64,000 bases of DNA, taken from positions 186,001-250,000 of the forward strand of contig CAVXJN010000003.1 of NCBI GenBank assembly GCA_963762165.1, written 5' to 3'. The translations under genes and the position numbers were made by a program. Below are positions 8,639-17,825 of this stretch, one piece after another (within the stretch, counting starts at the first letter, position 1; the number at the start of each line of letters is the position of its first letter). The DNA is from CAVXJN01 sp963762165 (GTDB taxonomy: Bacteria > Pseudomonadota > Gammaproteobacteria > JASBUN01). The notes beneath the pieces were generated by a model, which saw nothing but the letters and a program-made list of their open reading frames with translations, ran no database searches and was not told where the DNA came from.

Positions 8639-9750
8639 GACGGCTGCGCGAGCTCCGGACGCAGATCCCGCAGATACGCATGACGCTCTGCGCGCGGCAT
8701 CGCTGCGATCCGGGCGGCTGCTGCATAGAATTCGGGCAAGTCTCCATGGTAGCGCGCCAGCAGCTCTTCGAACGCCGGCACGAAACGGTTGTAGGTCGCC
8801 ACCGAGGCGATCTGCGCGTTGTTCAGCTTCTGCGCCATCCAGGCATCGTAATATCCATAACCGCCCCATTCACGCCGGAGCGTCCGATATTGCGCGCGCA
8901 TACCGGCGAATATCGCCTGTTTTCCGATCCGCATTGCGTGCTCATCTGAACCCGAAGCATACAATCGCGCCAACCGCGAGCGCACCGCCAACACCAGATG
9001 GATGAACCGCGCTTCATGGGCGCGCCGCTGCAAATAGGCCTGATAACGATGCGGCTGCACCGTCGCCAGCATCCAGCGCCTGACACCTTCGCGCTCGACC
9101 GTCGTGGCGAACGATTCGTTGAATGCGCTGTCGCCCTTTAAGTAAAGCTTTTGGTGGGCCAGCTCGTGAAACAGCAGACCAGCCAGTTCCGGATCGGGCC
9201 GATTCATCATGGTATTGAGCAGCGGGTCGTCGAACCAACCCAAGGTCGAATAGGCAGGCACCGGCCCTATGAACACATCGTAGCCGCGCTGGCGCAGGCG
9301 TTCGCCAAACTCGCGTGCATCGTCGCGCGCGAAATACCCGCGGTAGGACAGACAGCCGACCCACGGAAAACACCAGCGCAGCGGTTCGAGGGAAAATTCA
9401 GGTGTCGCAAACACGTTCCAGGCGACGAAGGTGCGTTGCAGATCGGTATAGCTGCGGTAACTGGCATTGTCCGGCAGGGCCAAGGCGGAGGCTGCGTACT
9501 CCCGAATACGCAGCGCCAGAGCCAGACGCCGGCGCAGTGCCGCGGAAGTGTGCGGGTCGACCAGCATGGCTTCGATGTCGCGGCGCTTGCGGAGCAATTC
9601 GTACTGCCCGTTGACGGATTGGGCATAGTAGGACAGGGTACTGCAACCGGATAAGGCTGCGACACAGGTCAGCGCCAGCGCCAGGCGCCGAGCGGCGTGA
9701 CTTGGGCAAGCAATTGCGCCGATACTCATCTTCGCCATAATCTTGGGCAT
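8602..9750 (-). CDS. Predicted aminopeptidase, zinc-dependent lipoprotein (PF10023 type)
   Basis: This 382-residue protein matches the family of predicted bacterial aminopeptidases. The N-terminus has basic and hydrophobic stretches and a lipobox ALSGC with the lipidated Cys at residue 36, so it should be anchored in an outer or inner membrane facing the periplasm. A zinc motif HELAH at residues 195-199 is followed by NESF with a third-ligand Glu near 212 and a further Glu at 219. The start at 9750 is supported by AAGGGAC upstream. Its end overlaps the convergent NDUFA9-like gene. The peptidase activity is a family prediction. Confidence 0.8.
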   Translation of the reverse strand: MPKIMAKMSIGAIACPSHAARRLALALTCVAALSGCSTLSYYAQSVNGQYELLRKRRDIEAMLVDPHTSAALRRRLALALRIREYAASALALPDNASYRSYTDLQRTFVAWNVFATPEFSLEPLRWCFPWVGCLSYRGYFARDDAREFGERLRQRGYDVFIGPVPAYSTLGWFDDPLLNTMMNRPDPELAGLLFHELAHQKLYLKGDSAFNESFATTVEREGVRRWMLATVQPHRYQAYLQRRAHEARFIHLVLAVRSRLARLYASGSDEHAMRIGKQAIFAGMRAQYRTLRREWGGYGYYDAWMAQKLNNAQIASVATYNRFVPAFEELLARYHGDLPEFYAAAARIAAMPRAERHAYLRDLRPELAQPSQPRRAKDRNRS

Positions 9751-9866
9751 GTCCCTTGACGACTGAACGGCAGGCCCGACGCCGGGCTCGCATTCACCAG
9801 CGCCGCATGCACCGCAACATTGGCTCAGCCTAGAAACTTTCCATCGCGCAGCCAGGAGAGAGCACC

Positions 9867-10601
9867 ATGACACCTGAAACTTTCAGAAAGCAGTCGGCCG
9901 AACTAAGCGAAATTCTGAACTTGAAAACTCCTCCACTGGCGATTCGATTCAGCGCCCGAGCGCCCGCCGGAATCGAGCGCTTCGCCGGCGACATGCCGCA
10001 AGCCACCGCCGATGGCCGCACCGGAAAAGTACCGGCCGGGTGCGTGTTCTGGATCAAGGCGCAGCATGCGACCTTCACCACCACGGCGGAAGACCATGCA
10101 AATTGCAGCGTCGGCAGCATCACCCATGGATTCAAAAGACTCGACGAGGTGGCGGATAAAAACGACGTCGCTTCGCTGGTGGAAGCCGGCTGGGTAACAC
10201 CGGACATGTTTCCGCAAATACCGGTGGTGGAGGAAAAGCCGGCATTCGTGACCTACGGGCCGCTGGCCGAGACCACGGAAACCCCGGACGTGATTTTTCT
10301 GCGCATCAACGCCAAACAGGCCATGATGCTGTCGGACGCGGTGCCTCAAATCAATTTTCAAGGCAAACCGCAATGCCACATCATCCCCATCGCCAAGCAA
10401 CAACAACAAGTGGCGATCAGCGTCGGCTGCATGCTCAGCCGCGTGCGTACAGGGATGCCCAATACGGAAATGACCTGCGCAATTCCCGCTACGCGCCTGA
10501 CGGAAGTGCTCGACGCCCTGCGCAATGCCGCCGGTGCCGACAAGGCGGTGGCCAGCTACGCCAGCGCCGACTCGAAGCGCTTCGGCAACTACCTTTCCTA
10601 G
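9867..10601 (+). CDS. DUF169 domain protein
   Basis: This 244-residue cytosolic protein matches the DUF169 pattern: N-terminal LKTPPLAIRFS, a central AGCVFW segment, HANCSVGS, a GCMLSR motif and a C-terminal block including MTCAIPATRL. Cysteines in the CVFW, NCSVG, GCM and TCAIP contexts are typical and could bind a metal or cofactor, but no function is established that I know of. GGAGAG precedes the ATG. It is convergent with sat and shares the terminator between them. DUF169 genes are common in anaerobes and sulfur-metabolising bacteria; any sulfur role here is speculation. Confidence 0.75.
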   Translation: MTPETFRKQSAELSEILNLKTPPLAIRFSARAPAGIERFAGDMPQATADGRTGKVPAGCVFWIKAQHATFTTTAEDHANCSVGSITHGFKRLDEVADKNDVASLVEAGWVTPDMFPQIPVVEEKPAFVTYGPLAETTETPDVIFLRINAKQAMMLSDAVPQINFQGKPQCHIIPIAKQQQQVAISVGCMLSRVRTGMPNTEMTCAIPATRLTEVLDALRNAAGADKAVASYASADSKRFGNYLS

Positions 10602-10613
10602 GGGGAAAATGAA

Positions 10614-10635
10614 ACGGGCCGCTGATGCGGCCCGT
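10614..10635. terminator. Bidirectional terminator between DUF169 gene and sat
   Basis: A 9-bp perfect stem, ACGGGCCGC with GCGGCCCGT, around a TGAT loop. On the minus strand it is followed by TTTCATTTT, a good tract for ending sat transcripts. On the plus strand it is followed by CTCGGTTT, so it probably works both ways. Confidence 0.75.
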
Positions 10636-10660
10636 CTCGGTTTCGCCCAGGAGCGCCGGC

Positions 10661-11848
10661 TCAGCCCTGCGCTTGGTAATAGTCCATGAGGATTTTGGCC
10701 ACTTCGGGGCGTGAGAACTCCGGCGGCGGCGCGACGCCGTTGCCCAGCATTTCCCGCACCTTGGTGCCCGATAGCAAAACGAAATCCTCTTTGGCGTGAT
10801 CCGGCGCGTCGCGCATCATCACCACCCGATCCAGTTTCTTCGAGTAAGCGGTGTGGTCGGCACGGAAGATTTCGATGTCCAGCGCGTCCTTGGGCACTTC
10901 CTCGTCGAAAATGGTCTGGGCATCGAAGGCGCCGTAGTAATCGCCGACACCGGCGTGATCACGACCGATGATGAAGTGGGTGGCGCCCATGTTCTGCCGG
11001 AATACCGCGTGCAGCACAGCTTCGCGCGGGCCCGCGTACAGCATGTCGAAACCATAGCCGGTGATCATCACCGTGTTGGGCGGAAAATACAGCTCGGCCA
11101 TTTTGCGGATCGCGGCGTCGCGTACCGGCGCCGGGATATCGCCCGGCTTGAGTTTGCCGAGCAGCATGTGGATCACGACGCCGTCGGCTTTGACCGCGTC
11201 CATCGCCATTTTGCACAGTTCTTCGTGGGCCCGGTGCATGGGGTTACGGGTCTGGAACGCCACCACTTTCTTCCAACCGTGTTCGGAGATCTCGTTGCGG
11301 ATCTCGACCGCGGTACGGAAGGTGTCGGGAAAATCGGACTGGAAATAGCTGAAGCTCAGAACCTGGATCGGACCCGACAGCACATATTTGCCGTGGGACA
11401 TGAACGTCGCGACGCCGGGATGTTCGCTGTCCAGGGTTCGGTACACCTTTTCGGCAATCAGCTTGCGTTGGTCGTCACTCATTTCCTCGATATCGCTGAC
11501 GTCCATCACCGCCAGCACCGGATTGCCTTCGACATTCGGGTCGCGCAACGCAATGCGTTTGGCGTCTTTGATGGCGCTGACGTCATCGACCATGTTCAGG
11601 ACCGGCGCCGGCCAGAACAAGCCGTCCGCGGTGCGCATGTTTTCGGCGACGCCGATGGTATCGGCCAGGTTCATGAACCCGGTAAGGGGATTGAAATATC
11701 CGGCACCCAGCATCACTGCATTGCCAGCAGCGGCAGAGGAAATGACCACCGATGGCAGACTTTCGGCTTCGTGCATGAGGGCGTGATGTTTGTCGGAATC
11801 GTAGACGAATAATGGATTCAGTTGATCTGATCCATGGGGCTTGATCAT
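10661..11848 (-). CDS. sat: Sulfate adenylyltransferase (ATP sulfurylase), single-subunit type
   Basis: This 395-residue enzyme interconverts ATP + sulfate and adenosine-5'-phosphosulfate (APS) + pyrophosphate. It shows the nucleotide-binding signature QTRNPMHRAHE, the GRDHAGVGDYYG segment and the C-terminal LSGTKVREML motif. The homo-oligomeric Sat form, without CysDN, is the one used by sulfate reducers and, in reverse with APS reductase, by sulfur-oxidising Gammaproteobacteria to make ATP while oxidising sulfite. No cysH, cysDN or aprBA is in the window, so direction cannot be proven. It is monocistronic here, ends at a terminator, and could handle sulfite released by the SuyAB pathway 25 kb away (inference). 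Confidence 0.93.
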   Translation of the reverse strand: MIKPHGSDQLNPLFVYDSDKHHALMHEAESLPSVVISSAAAGNAVMLGAGYFNPLTGFMNLADTIGVAENMRTADGLFWPAPVLNMVDDVSAIKDAKRIALRDPNVEGNPVLAVMDVSDIEEMSDDQRKLIAEKVYRTLDSEHPGVATFMSHGKYVLSGPIQVLSFSYFQSDFPDTFRTAVEIRNEISEHGWKKVVAFQTRNPMHRAHEELCKMAMDAVKADGVVIHMLLGKLKPGDIPAPVRDAAIRKMAELYFPPNTVMITGYGFDMLYAGPREAVLHAVFRQNMGATHFIIGRDHAGVGDYYGAFDAQTIFDEEVPKDALDIEIFRADHTAYSKKLDRVVMMRDAPDHAKEDFVLLSGTKVREMLGNGVAPPPEFSRPEVAKILMDYYQAQG

Positions 11849-13114
11849 GACTCTCTCCTGTTGTCCTGCTGGGTTTTCGGATCCGGACGCGTCGGGTACT
11901 GAGAGGCGCGAAGCGTGCGATGGCTCGACATCGCCGAAAGTTGCCTATTACAGCAGCTTGCCGTGGGTTTTCAATCAAAAATCGCTGATACGCCAGTTGG
12001 CTGCCTTTATGAGCCAAAAGCGGTTTGCGGTTCAATCGCTTACGTAGATTATTGCAGACTCGGCCGGTGCCGTACCGTGCCATCTTTGCAGCGGCATCCG
12101 CCATGGCGCAACGGTCGTATCCAGTGCGCAACGGGCCTTCGCCCACAATCCCACCAGGGCGATATTGTTGGCGGTGGCGCTGCTGCTCGGGCGGATCGGG
12201 CTTATCGCCCATGCCTCCCAACCCGCGTTCATGGGGTGTGCCAACTGTATGCGCAGGCCCATTCGGGCGCCGTTGGCCAAATTGCGTGGGCGCTGCCTGC
12301 CACGTTACCGGCCGACGAAAGCCCCTTGATTCTACCTCAGGCAACGCCGCGTTCAGCGCCAGTCTCGATCTACGACACCCGCGCGCCAGCCGCCTGACCT
12401 CCCCCTCGGAAAACCAGCTCGGTCCCTGGACCGTTTGTGCGCCTTCGGCCTGGCCTGCCTCGTCGTCCAGCGCCACGAGCGATCCAATAGCATTCAACGC
12501 CGCTATCAGTGTCTTTCTCGAGCCAAACCGGGCGGTAACTCGATCCCGTCCGATACCACACTCCAGGCCCGGCGACCTGAACCCCAGAAACCGTTGGCGG
12601 ATCAGCGGTGCCCGCGTCAGCGCCGACGACCGCGATGGCAGTTACGGTGATGCGGCAGCCAACTTCAGCCGACACTACTGCTATACCTTTTCGCATCGGT
12701 CACGGCGTCGGCGCAACCGGCCGGAGTGTATCCAGTTTCGCGACCCGGATTCCGCCGGCCTTGGCGACCCGCAGCCTTAGCAACGCACCCGGCCTGGGCG
12801 TGGGCTGGCTGACCGGCCGGCCGCGGTCAGGGCGGCGGACTGCTGCTGTCGCTGATACCGGCCTGCCCGCGGGGCCGCTGGTGGTGTGGTGGACGCTGGC
12901 TGGCGTGGCATTGCTATCCGGGACTCTGCTGGGCGGTCGCGTCCGGCTGCGGCGCACGAATCCAGTGCGCTTTGGGTCGCATTGTTCGGGCGATCGCACC
13001 AGGAACGAACATGGGTAACCGGCAATCGTCCCGCGGCCGGGAATTCGGCCACGGGCATGGAACTTGCGAGTGCACGGCCTGCACCATCGCGGTTGGCACT
13101 CCAGGAAGATTCAC
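11849..13114. other. 1.27-kb gap without a convincing gene
   Basis: Between the divergent sat and glgC genes there are several overlapping frames on both strands but none has a ribosome-binding site, a plausible start and recognisable sequence together. Hydrophobic stretches occur on the plus strand near 12150-12260 (followed by a GCANCM motif) and near 12880-12950, in different frames, which would fit a decayed or frameshifted small membrane protein gene. AGGAAGA at the right end is the glgC ribosome-binding site. Promoters for sat and glgC must lie here but I could not define them. Confidence 0.4.
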
Positions 13115-14335
13115 ATGCCCCAGGACACATTGACTTTCATTCTCGCCGGCGGCGTCGGCTCGCGACTGCATCCGCTGACCGCCGAACGGGCAAAACCGGC
13201 GGTGCCGTTCGGCGGCAAGTACCGGATCATCGATTTCACCCTCGCCAATTGCCTGCATTCCGGGCTGCACCGGGTTCTGGTGCTCACCCAATACAAATCC
13301 CATTCCCTGCACAAGCATTTGCGCGACGGCTGGTCGATCTTCAATCCAGAGCTGGGGCAGTACATCACGTCGGTACCGGCGCAGATGCGCACCGGCGAAC
13401 GCTGGTATTCCGGTACCGCCGATGCGATCTACCAGAACCTTTACCTGATTGAGCGCAGCGGCGCCGAACGGGTGATGATTCTATCCGGCGATCACGTCTA
13501 CCGCATGGACTACGACGCCATGCTCAAGCACCACGCACAGAGCGGCGCCGACGTCACGCTCGCCTGCATGGAAGTGCCCGTAGCCGAGGCGAGCGCATTT
13601 GGAATCGTGGAATTGGACGACGGGATGCGGATCAAATCGTTTCTGGAAAAACCGGCGCGACCGGCGGCCATGCGCGGTAGCAGCGACCGCACCATGGCAT
13701 CGATGGGCATTTACCTGTTCTCGGTGGACGTGTTGTGCAACGCCCTGCACAGCGACCGCAACGACGGCGAGTCAAAGCATGACTTCGGACACGACCTGCT
13801 GCCGCAACTGATTCGCTCCCACAAAGTCATGGCATATCGATTCGGCGGCGAGTCCGGACGCGTGACGCCGGACAACTACTGGCGCGACGTCGGCACCATC
13901 GACGCCTATTACGAGGCCAACATGGATCTGCTGGAATCGGTACCGCCGTTGAATCTGTACCAGGACGATTGGCCGATCCGCACCTACCAGCAGCAAACCC
14001 CGCCCGCGCGGACCGTGCCGGGGGCCTCCGGCACGGAGGGCATTTTCATCAATTCCATCGTCGCCGGCGGCGTCGTCGTCTCCGGCGGCAGCCTGCACCA
14101 CTCGATTCTGTTTTCGAAAGTCTACGTCGACGACGAAGCCTTGGTGGAGGATGCCATTCTATTCAGCAACGTGCGCGTCGGCAGCGGCGCGCAACTGCGC
14201 CGTTGCATAGTCGACAAACATGTGCGGATCCCGCCGGGCGAAACCATCGGCTTCGACCCGGACCGCGACCGGGAGCGATTCCACATCTCGCCCGGCGGGA
14301 TCGTCGTGGTCCCCCGAAGTTATCGTTTCGAGTAA
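13115..14335 (+). CDS. glgC: Glucose-1-phosphate adenylyltransferase (ADP-glucose pyrophosphorylase)
   Basis: This 406-residue enzyme makes ADP-glucose from glucose-1-phosphate and ATP, the committed step of glycogen synthesis. Near the N-terminus are the pyrophosphorylase loop ILAGGVGSRLHPLTAERAKP and FGGKYRIIDF, then WYSGTADAIYQN and the GDHVYRMDY metal-binding Asp motif. Further on come GIVELDD, the EKP substrate-binding Lys motif and YWRDVGTIDAYYEAN, followed by a C-terminal beta-helix of hexapeptide character. The ATG at 13115 follows AGGAAGA; upstream extension is unsupported. No other glycogen gene is adjacent. Regulation by allosteric effectors is a family property not visible here. 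Confidence 0.93.
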   Translation: MPQDTLTFILAGGVGSRLHPLTAERAKPAVPFGGKYRIIDFTLANCLHSGLHRVLVLTQYKSHSLHKHLRDGWSIFNPELGQYITSVPAQMRTGERWYSGTADAIYQNLYLIERSGAERVMILSGDHVYRMDYDAMLKHHAQSGADVTLACMEVPVAEASAFGIVELDDGMRIKSFLEKPARPAAMRGSSDRTMASMGIYLFSVDVLCNALHSDRNDGESKHDFGHDLLPQLIRSHKVMAYRFGGESGRVTPDNYWRDVGTIDAYYEANMDLLESVPPLNLYQDDWPIRTYQQQTPPARTVPGASGTEGIFINSIVAGGVVVSGGSLHHSILFSKVYVDDEALVEDAILFSNVRVGSGAQLRRCIVDKHVRIPPGETIGFDPDRDRERFHISPGGIVVVPRSYRFE

Positions 14336-14393
14336 TGCACCCGGTGCGATTGCGTTTGGCGCCGCCCACCGGCGTCGTTATCATTCCTGCCCT

Positions 14394-15626
14394 ATGGAAA
14401 TCTATTTGGTGGGCGGCGCCGTACGCGATCAGTTGCTCGACCTGCCGGTCGCGGAGCGCGACTGGGTGGTGGTGGGCGCCACACCCCAGGAAATGCTGGA
14501 CCTGGGCTACCGCCAGGTAGGCAAGGATTTCCCGGTGTTTCTGCATCCCGAGACCGGGGAGGAATATGCCCTGGCGCGCACCGAACGCAAGACCGCGGCC
14601 GGTTACCACGGCTTCGAAGTGCACGCCGATCCCGGCGTAACCCTCGAACAGGATCTGGAACGGCGCGACTTGACCGTCAACGCCATGGCCATGGACCCGC
14701 AGGGCACGCTGATCGATCCGTTCAACGGTGAACAGGATTTGCGCGACGGCCGTTTGCGTCACGTGTCGCCGGCGTTCGCCGAAGATCCGGTGCGTATTCT
14801 ACGCGCCGCCCGCTTCGCCGCCCGCTTCGCCCGCTGGGGATTTCGCCTGGCCCACGGCACCAATCGTTTGATGCGCACCATGGTGGACAATGGTGAAGTG
14901 GATGCGTTGGTGCCCGAACGGGTATGGGCGGAAACCGAAAAGGCGCTACGCGAACCGAATCCCGAGCGCTTTTTCGAAGTGCTGCGCGCCTGCGGCGCCC
15001 TGGCGAAAGTATTTCCGGAACTGGATGCTCTGTTCGGCGTGCCGCAGCCGGAACAACATCACGCGGAAATCGATACCGGCGTGCACGTGATGATGGTGCT
15101 GCAACAAGCGGTGGCGCTGAGTGACGATCCGCGAGTGCGTTTCGCTGCCTTGACCCACGACCTCGGCAAAGGCGCGACCCCGCCTGCCGAATGGCCCCGC
15201 CATATCGGCCACGAACATCGTAGTGTCGAACTGGTCGAAGGCATGTGCGCACGGCTGCGCACGCCCAACGACTACCGCGATCTGGCGCTGCTCACAGCGC
15301 GGCTCCACGGCCAATGCCATCGTGCGTTGGAATTGCGCGCCGGCACATTGCTGAAAATGCTCGAAGCACTGGATCCGTTTCGCAAACCCAAACGCTTCGA
15401 GCAGTTTCTGCTGGCCTGCGAAGCCGACGCCCGGGGCCGTAAAGGCCATGAACACGACCCCTACCCCCAGGGTGAACTCCTGCGCCGCGCCTGGGGCGCA
15501 TGCGCAACCATCGACAACCGGGAAATCGCGGCTTCCGGCGTAACGGGCGCGCAGTTCGCAGAAGAACTACGCCGGCGGCGGCTGCAGGCATTGAGCGCCA
15601 TCGCGCAGCCGAACGACGACCGATAG
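14394..15626 (+). CDS. cca: CCA-adding tRNA nucleotidyltransferase with HD domain
   Basis: This 410-residue protein adds or repairs the 3' CCA of tRNA. It begins MEIYLVGGAVRDQLL, the class II nucleotidyltransferase GG/DxD fold, with the catalytic RDWVVVGAT loop, the nucleotide-selecting RRDLTVNAMA motif and the ARFAARFA motif near residue 145. The second half has an HD phosphohydrolase domain (ALTHDLGKG), as in E. coli Cca, giving possible phosphatase and phosphodiesterase activities. The start is the ATG at 14394, 58 bases after glgC. It is convergent with uppP. Confidence 0.93.
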   Translation: MEIYLVGGAVRDQLLDLPVAERDWVVVGATPQEMLDLGYRQVGKDFPVFLHPETGEEYALARTERKTAAGYHGFEVHADPGVTLEQDLERRDLTVNAMAMDPQGTLIDPFNGEQDLRDGRLRHVSPAFAEDPVRILRAARFAARFARWGFRLAHGTNRLMRTMVDNGEVDALVPERVWAETEKALREPNPERFFEVLRACGALAKVFPELDALFGVPQPEQHHAEIDTGVHVMMVLQQAVALSDDPRVRFAALTHDLGKGATPPAEWPRHIGHEHRSVELVEGMCARLRTPNDYRDLALLTARLHGQCHRALELRAGTLLKMLEALDPFRKPKRFEQFLLACEADARGRKGHEHDPYPQGELLRRAWGACATIDNREIAASGVTGAQFAEELRRRRLQALSAIAQPNDDR

Positions 15627-15750
15627 CCACCCACGGGGCACGGCGCGCCGCCAACCACCCCCGGTGATCGCCATGTAGCCACGCCTGCGGTCCATCGGGA
15701 CGCAAAGGGCACTTAGGTCAGACGCCCGCATTGCCGACGCGTTGCCGTGC

Positions 15751-16557
15751 TCAACGGGCGTACAACCACAGCAGCAACACGCCCAGGAACAGTCGGTAAA
15801 CCACGAACGGGATCATGCCGATCCTTTCCAGCAGGCGCAGGAACAAATCGATGCACAGGTAGGCTGCGATCCCGGACACGACCACACCCAGCATCAGATC
15901 GGTCCATTCGGCTGGCGCCACGCTCGGATCGGTGGCCAGGCTCACCGCTTCCAACCCGCCAGCCAGCACCAGCACCGGCACCGACAGCAGGAACGAAAAA
16001 CGCGCCGCCGCATTGCGGGTCAGTCCGCGCATCAGGCCTGCGGTCATGGTGATGCCGGAACGCGAAGTCCCCGGGATCAGCGCGATTGCCTGCGCCACAC
16101 CGATGAACAGTACGTCGGCCCAGTTCAACGTATGCTCGTTGCGCACGCGCCGACCCCGCCAATCGGCCCAGCCGAGCAACAGACCGAACAGGATCGTGGT
16201 CACCGCAATCACCAAAGGCGAACGCAGCGCTGTTTCAACCTGATCCTTGAACACCAGTCCGGCCAAGCCGACCGGAACCGTACCCCAGAGTACCGCCCAG
16301 GCGAGCCGGCTCTCGCCCACTTGTTTGCGGCGCGCTACCGACAAGGTCCAGTCGCGGGTCATGGCGACCAGTTCGTGGCGGAAATAGATCACCACCGCCA
16401 GCAGAGTGCCCACGTGTACCGCAACGTCGAATGCAAGTCCCTGGTCCTGCCAGCCTTCGAGTAACGGCAACAGAATCAGATGAGCGGAACTGGAGATGGG
16501 AAGAAACTCGGTGAATCCCTGCAACAACGCCAGGGCAATCAAATGCAGCAGGTCCAA
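15751..16557 (-). CDS. uppP: Undecaprenyl-diphosphatase
   Basis: This 268-residue integral membrane protein recycles undecaprenyl pyrophosphate to the monophosphate carrier for cell-wall synthesis. It shows the two BacA/UppP signatures, GFTEFLPISSSAHLIL near residue 14 and IPGTSRSG near residue 170, and about eight hydrophobic segments. It begins directly at the end of the midA stop codon, so the two genes are almost certainly co-transcribed. In related proteins the pair of conserved regions forms the active site at the membrane surface. Confidence 0.94.
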   Translation of the reverse strand: MDLLHLIALALLQGFTEFLPISSSAHLILLPLLEGWQDQGLAFDVAVHVGTLLAVVIYFRHELVAMTRDWTLSVARRKQVGESRLAWAVLWGTVPVGLAGLVFKDQVETALRSPLVIAVTTILFGLLLGWADWRGRRVRNEHTLNWADVLFIGVAQAIALIPGTSRSGITMTAGLMRGLTRNAAARFSFLLSVPVLVLAGGLEAVSLATDPSVAPAEWTDLMLGVVVSGIAAYLCIDLFLRLLERIGMIPFVVYRLFLGVLLLWLYAR

Positions 16558-17751
16558 TTACAATCTCCCTCGTAGATCGGTGCCGGAAAACCCTGCCAAC
16601 GGCAGTTGCAGCTCGCGCGTCAGCCCCATTACTTTGAACCGCTCGCCCATTTCGCCGGGCAAGGTCAATAACTTCGCCTGACGCGTCAGTTCCAGATGGG
16701 CGCGCAAATCCGATGGATCCGACTGCGCCAGTAACTCGGTCAGGCCAGCGCCGATCAGGAACTGCGCCTGGCTCGTGTAACCCGCGACATCCAAACCGGC
16801 GGCATCGGCCGCTTCGGCGACCGCGGTGAAATCAACGAACGCGGTGATGTCCTGCAGACCAGCCAGAATCAATGGGTCCCCATGGGCACGATGGCGGTAG
16901 TGACACATCAAAGTGCCGGTATCGCGCTGCGAATGATAACGTTCGCGCCGCGGGTAACCGTAGTCGATCAGCAGCACCAATCCCGCATCCAACGATTGCG
17001 CCAGGGCATTAAACCAGGGCGCCAACCATAATGACAGTTCCGATGTGTATCCGACCGGCAGGGGCTCGGGCAACTGCGTTTGCAGGTGCTCGATCGCAAC
17101 GCGCAGAGAAGACGGCGCCGGGCGCCAGCTCCATTGGAAACCGCCGGCAGCCTCCGCGACGCAGCTTTGTTCGAAGCCCGCTGCAGTCACCCGAAAGCGT
17201 TCGCACGGCATGGCATCGAGCACTTCGTTGGCCAATACCATGCCGCGAAACCGTTCCGGCCAATGGGAGAGCCAGCTAACCCTCGCCAGCAGCTCTTCAT
17301 CCCGCGCCAACGCTTGGCGTTGTCGTTGCTGCAAGTCAGGGCTGGGTTCGATGATCAAATACCGTTGCGGCAACCGATCGAGGCGGCGCAACTCGCACAG
17401 CACGCTCAACGCCAGCGCGCCGCTGCCGGCACCGATTTCCAGCAGGCTGTCGCCGACCGCGTCCAATACCGGAACACACTGACGGGCGAGGCAGCGGCCG
17501 AACAAGTCCGAAACTTCGGGCGCGGTGACGAAATCGCCTTGCGCGCCGAATTTTTGCGCGCCCGCCGTGTAGTAACCCAATTGCGGCGCGTACAGCGCCA
17601 GTTCCATGAATTGCGAGAACGGCAATGCGCCACCGGCGGATTGCATCTGTTTGCGAATGTGTTCGACCAACCGCTGGCTGTGAGCAAGGGCTGCTGCGCC
17701 GGGTTCCGGCCAACCGGCATTCGGGTCTGCGTCGCGGGAGTTCGGAACCAT
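16558..17751 (-). CDS. MidA/NDUFAF7-family SAM-dependent methyltransferase
   Basis: This 397-residue protein has the family motifs PFSQFMELALYAPQLGYY near the N-terminus, a GDFVTAPEVS segment, the SAM-binding LLEIGAGSGALA and LANEVLDAMPCERF, and a central LLIDYGY. NDUFAF7, the eukaryotic relative, methylates an arginine of a complex I subunit; bacterial targets are unknown. The start is uncertain: the ATG at 17751 is preferred, an in-frame codon 33 bases upstream (17784) is possible, and neither has a clear ribosome-binding site. It abuts uppP with no gap. The folM gene begins 75 bases away on the other strand. Confidence 0.82.
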   Translation of the reverse strand: MVPNSRDADPNAGWPEPGAAALAHSQRLVEHIRKQMQSAGGALPFSQFMELALYAPQLGYYTAGAQKFGAQGDFVTAPEVSDLFGRCLARQCVPVLDAVGDSLLEIGAGSGALALSVLCELRRLDRLPQRYLIIEPSPDLQQRQRQALARDEELLARVSWLSHWPERFRGMVLANEVLDAMPCERFRVTAAGFEQSCVAEAAGGFQWSWRPAPSSLRVAIEHLQTQLPEPLPVGYTSELSLWLAPWFNALAQSLDAGLVLLIDYGYPRRERYHSQRDTGTLMCHYRHRAHGDPLILAGLQDITAFVDFTAVAEAADAAGLDVAGYTSQAQFLIGAGLTELLAQSDPSDLRAHLELTRQAKLLTLPGEMGERFKVMGLTRELQLPLAGFSGTDLRGRL

Positions 17752-17825
17752 GATGGCGGTGTCTATCTGACAGTCGCGGTGCATTCGGTTAGAGTACGAT
17801 TCCTGGAATCCAGGGGTGACAAACC

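Noticed and set aside
11583..12497. A 304-codon minus-strand frame covering the start of sat and the gap
   Set aside because: It overlaps sat in another frame, is rich in Arg and Gly, and shows no family motif.
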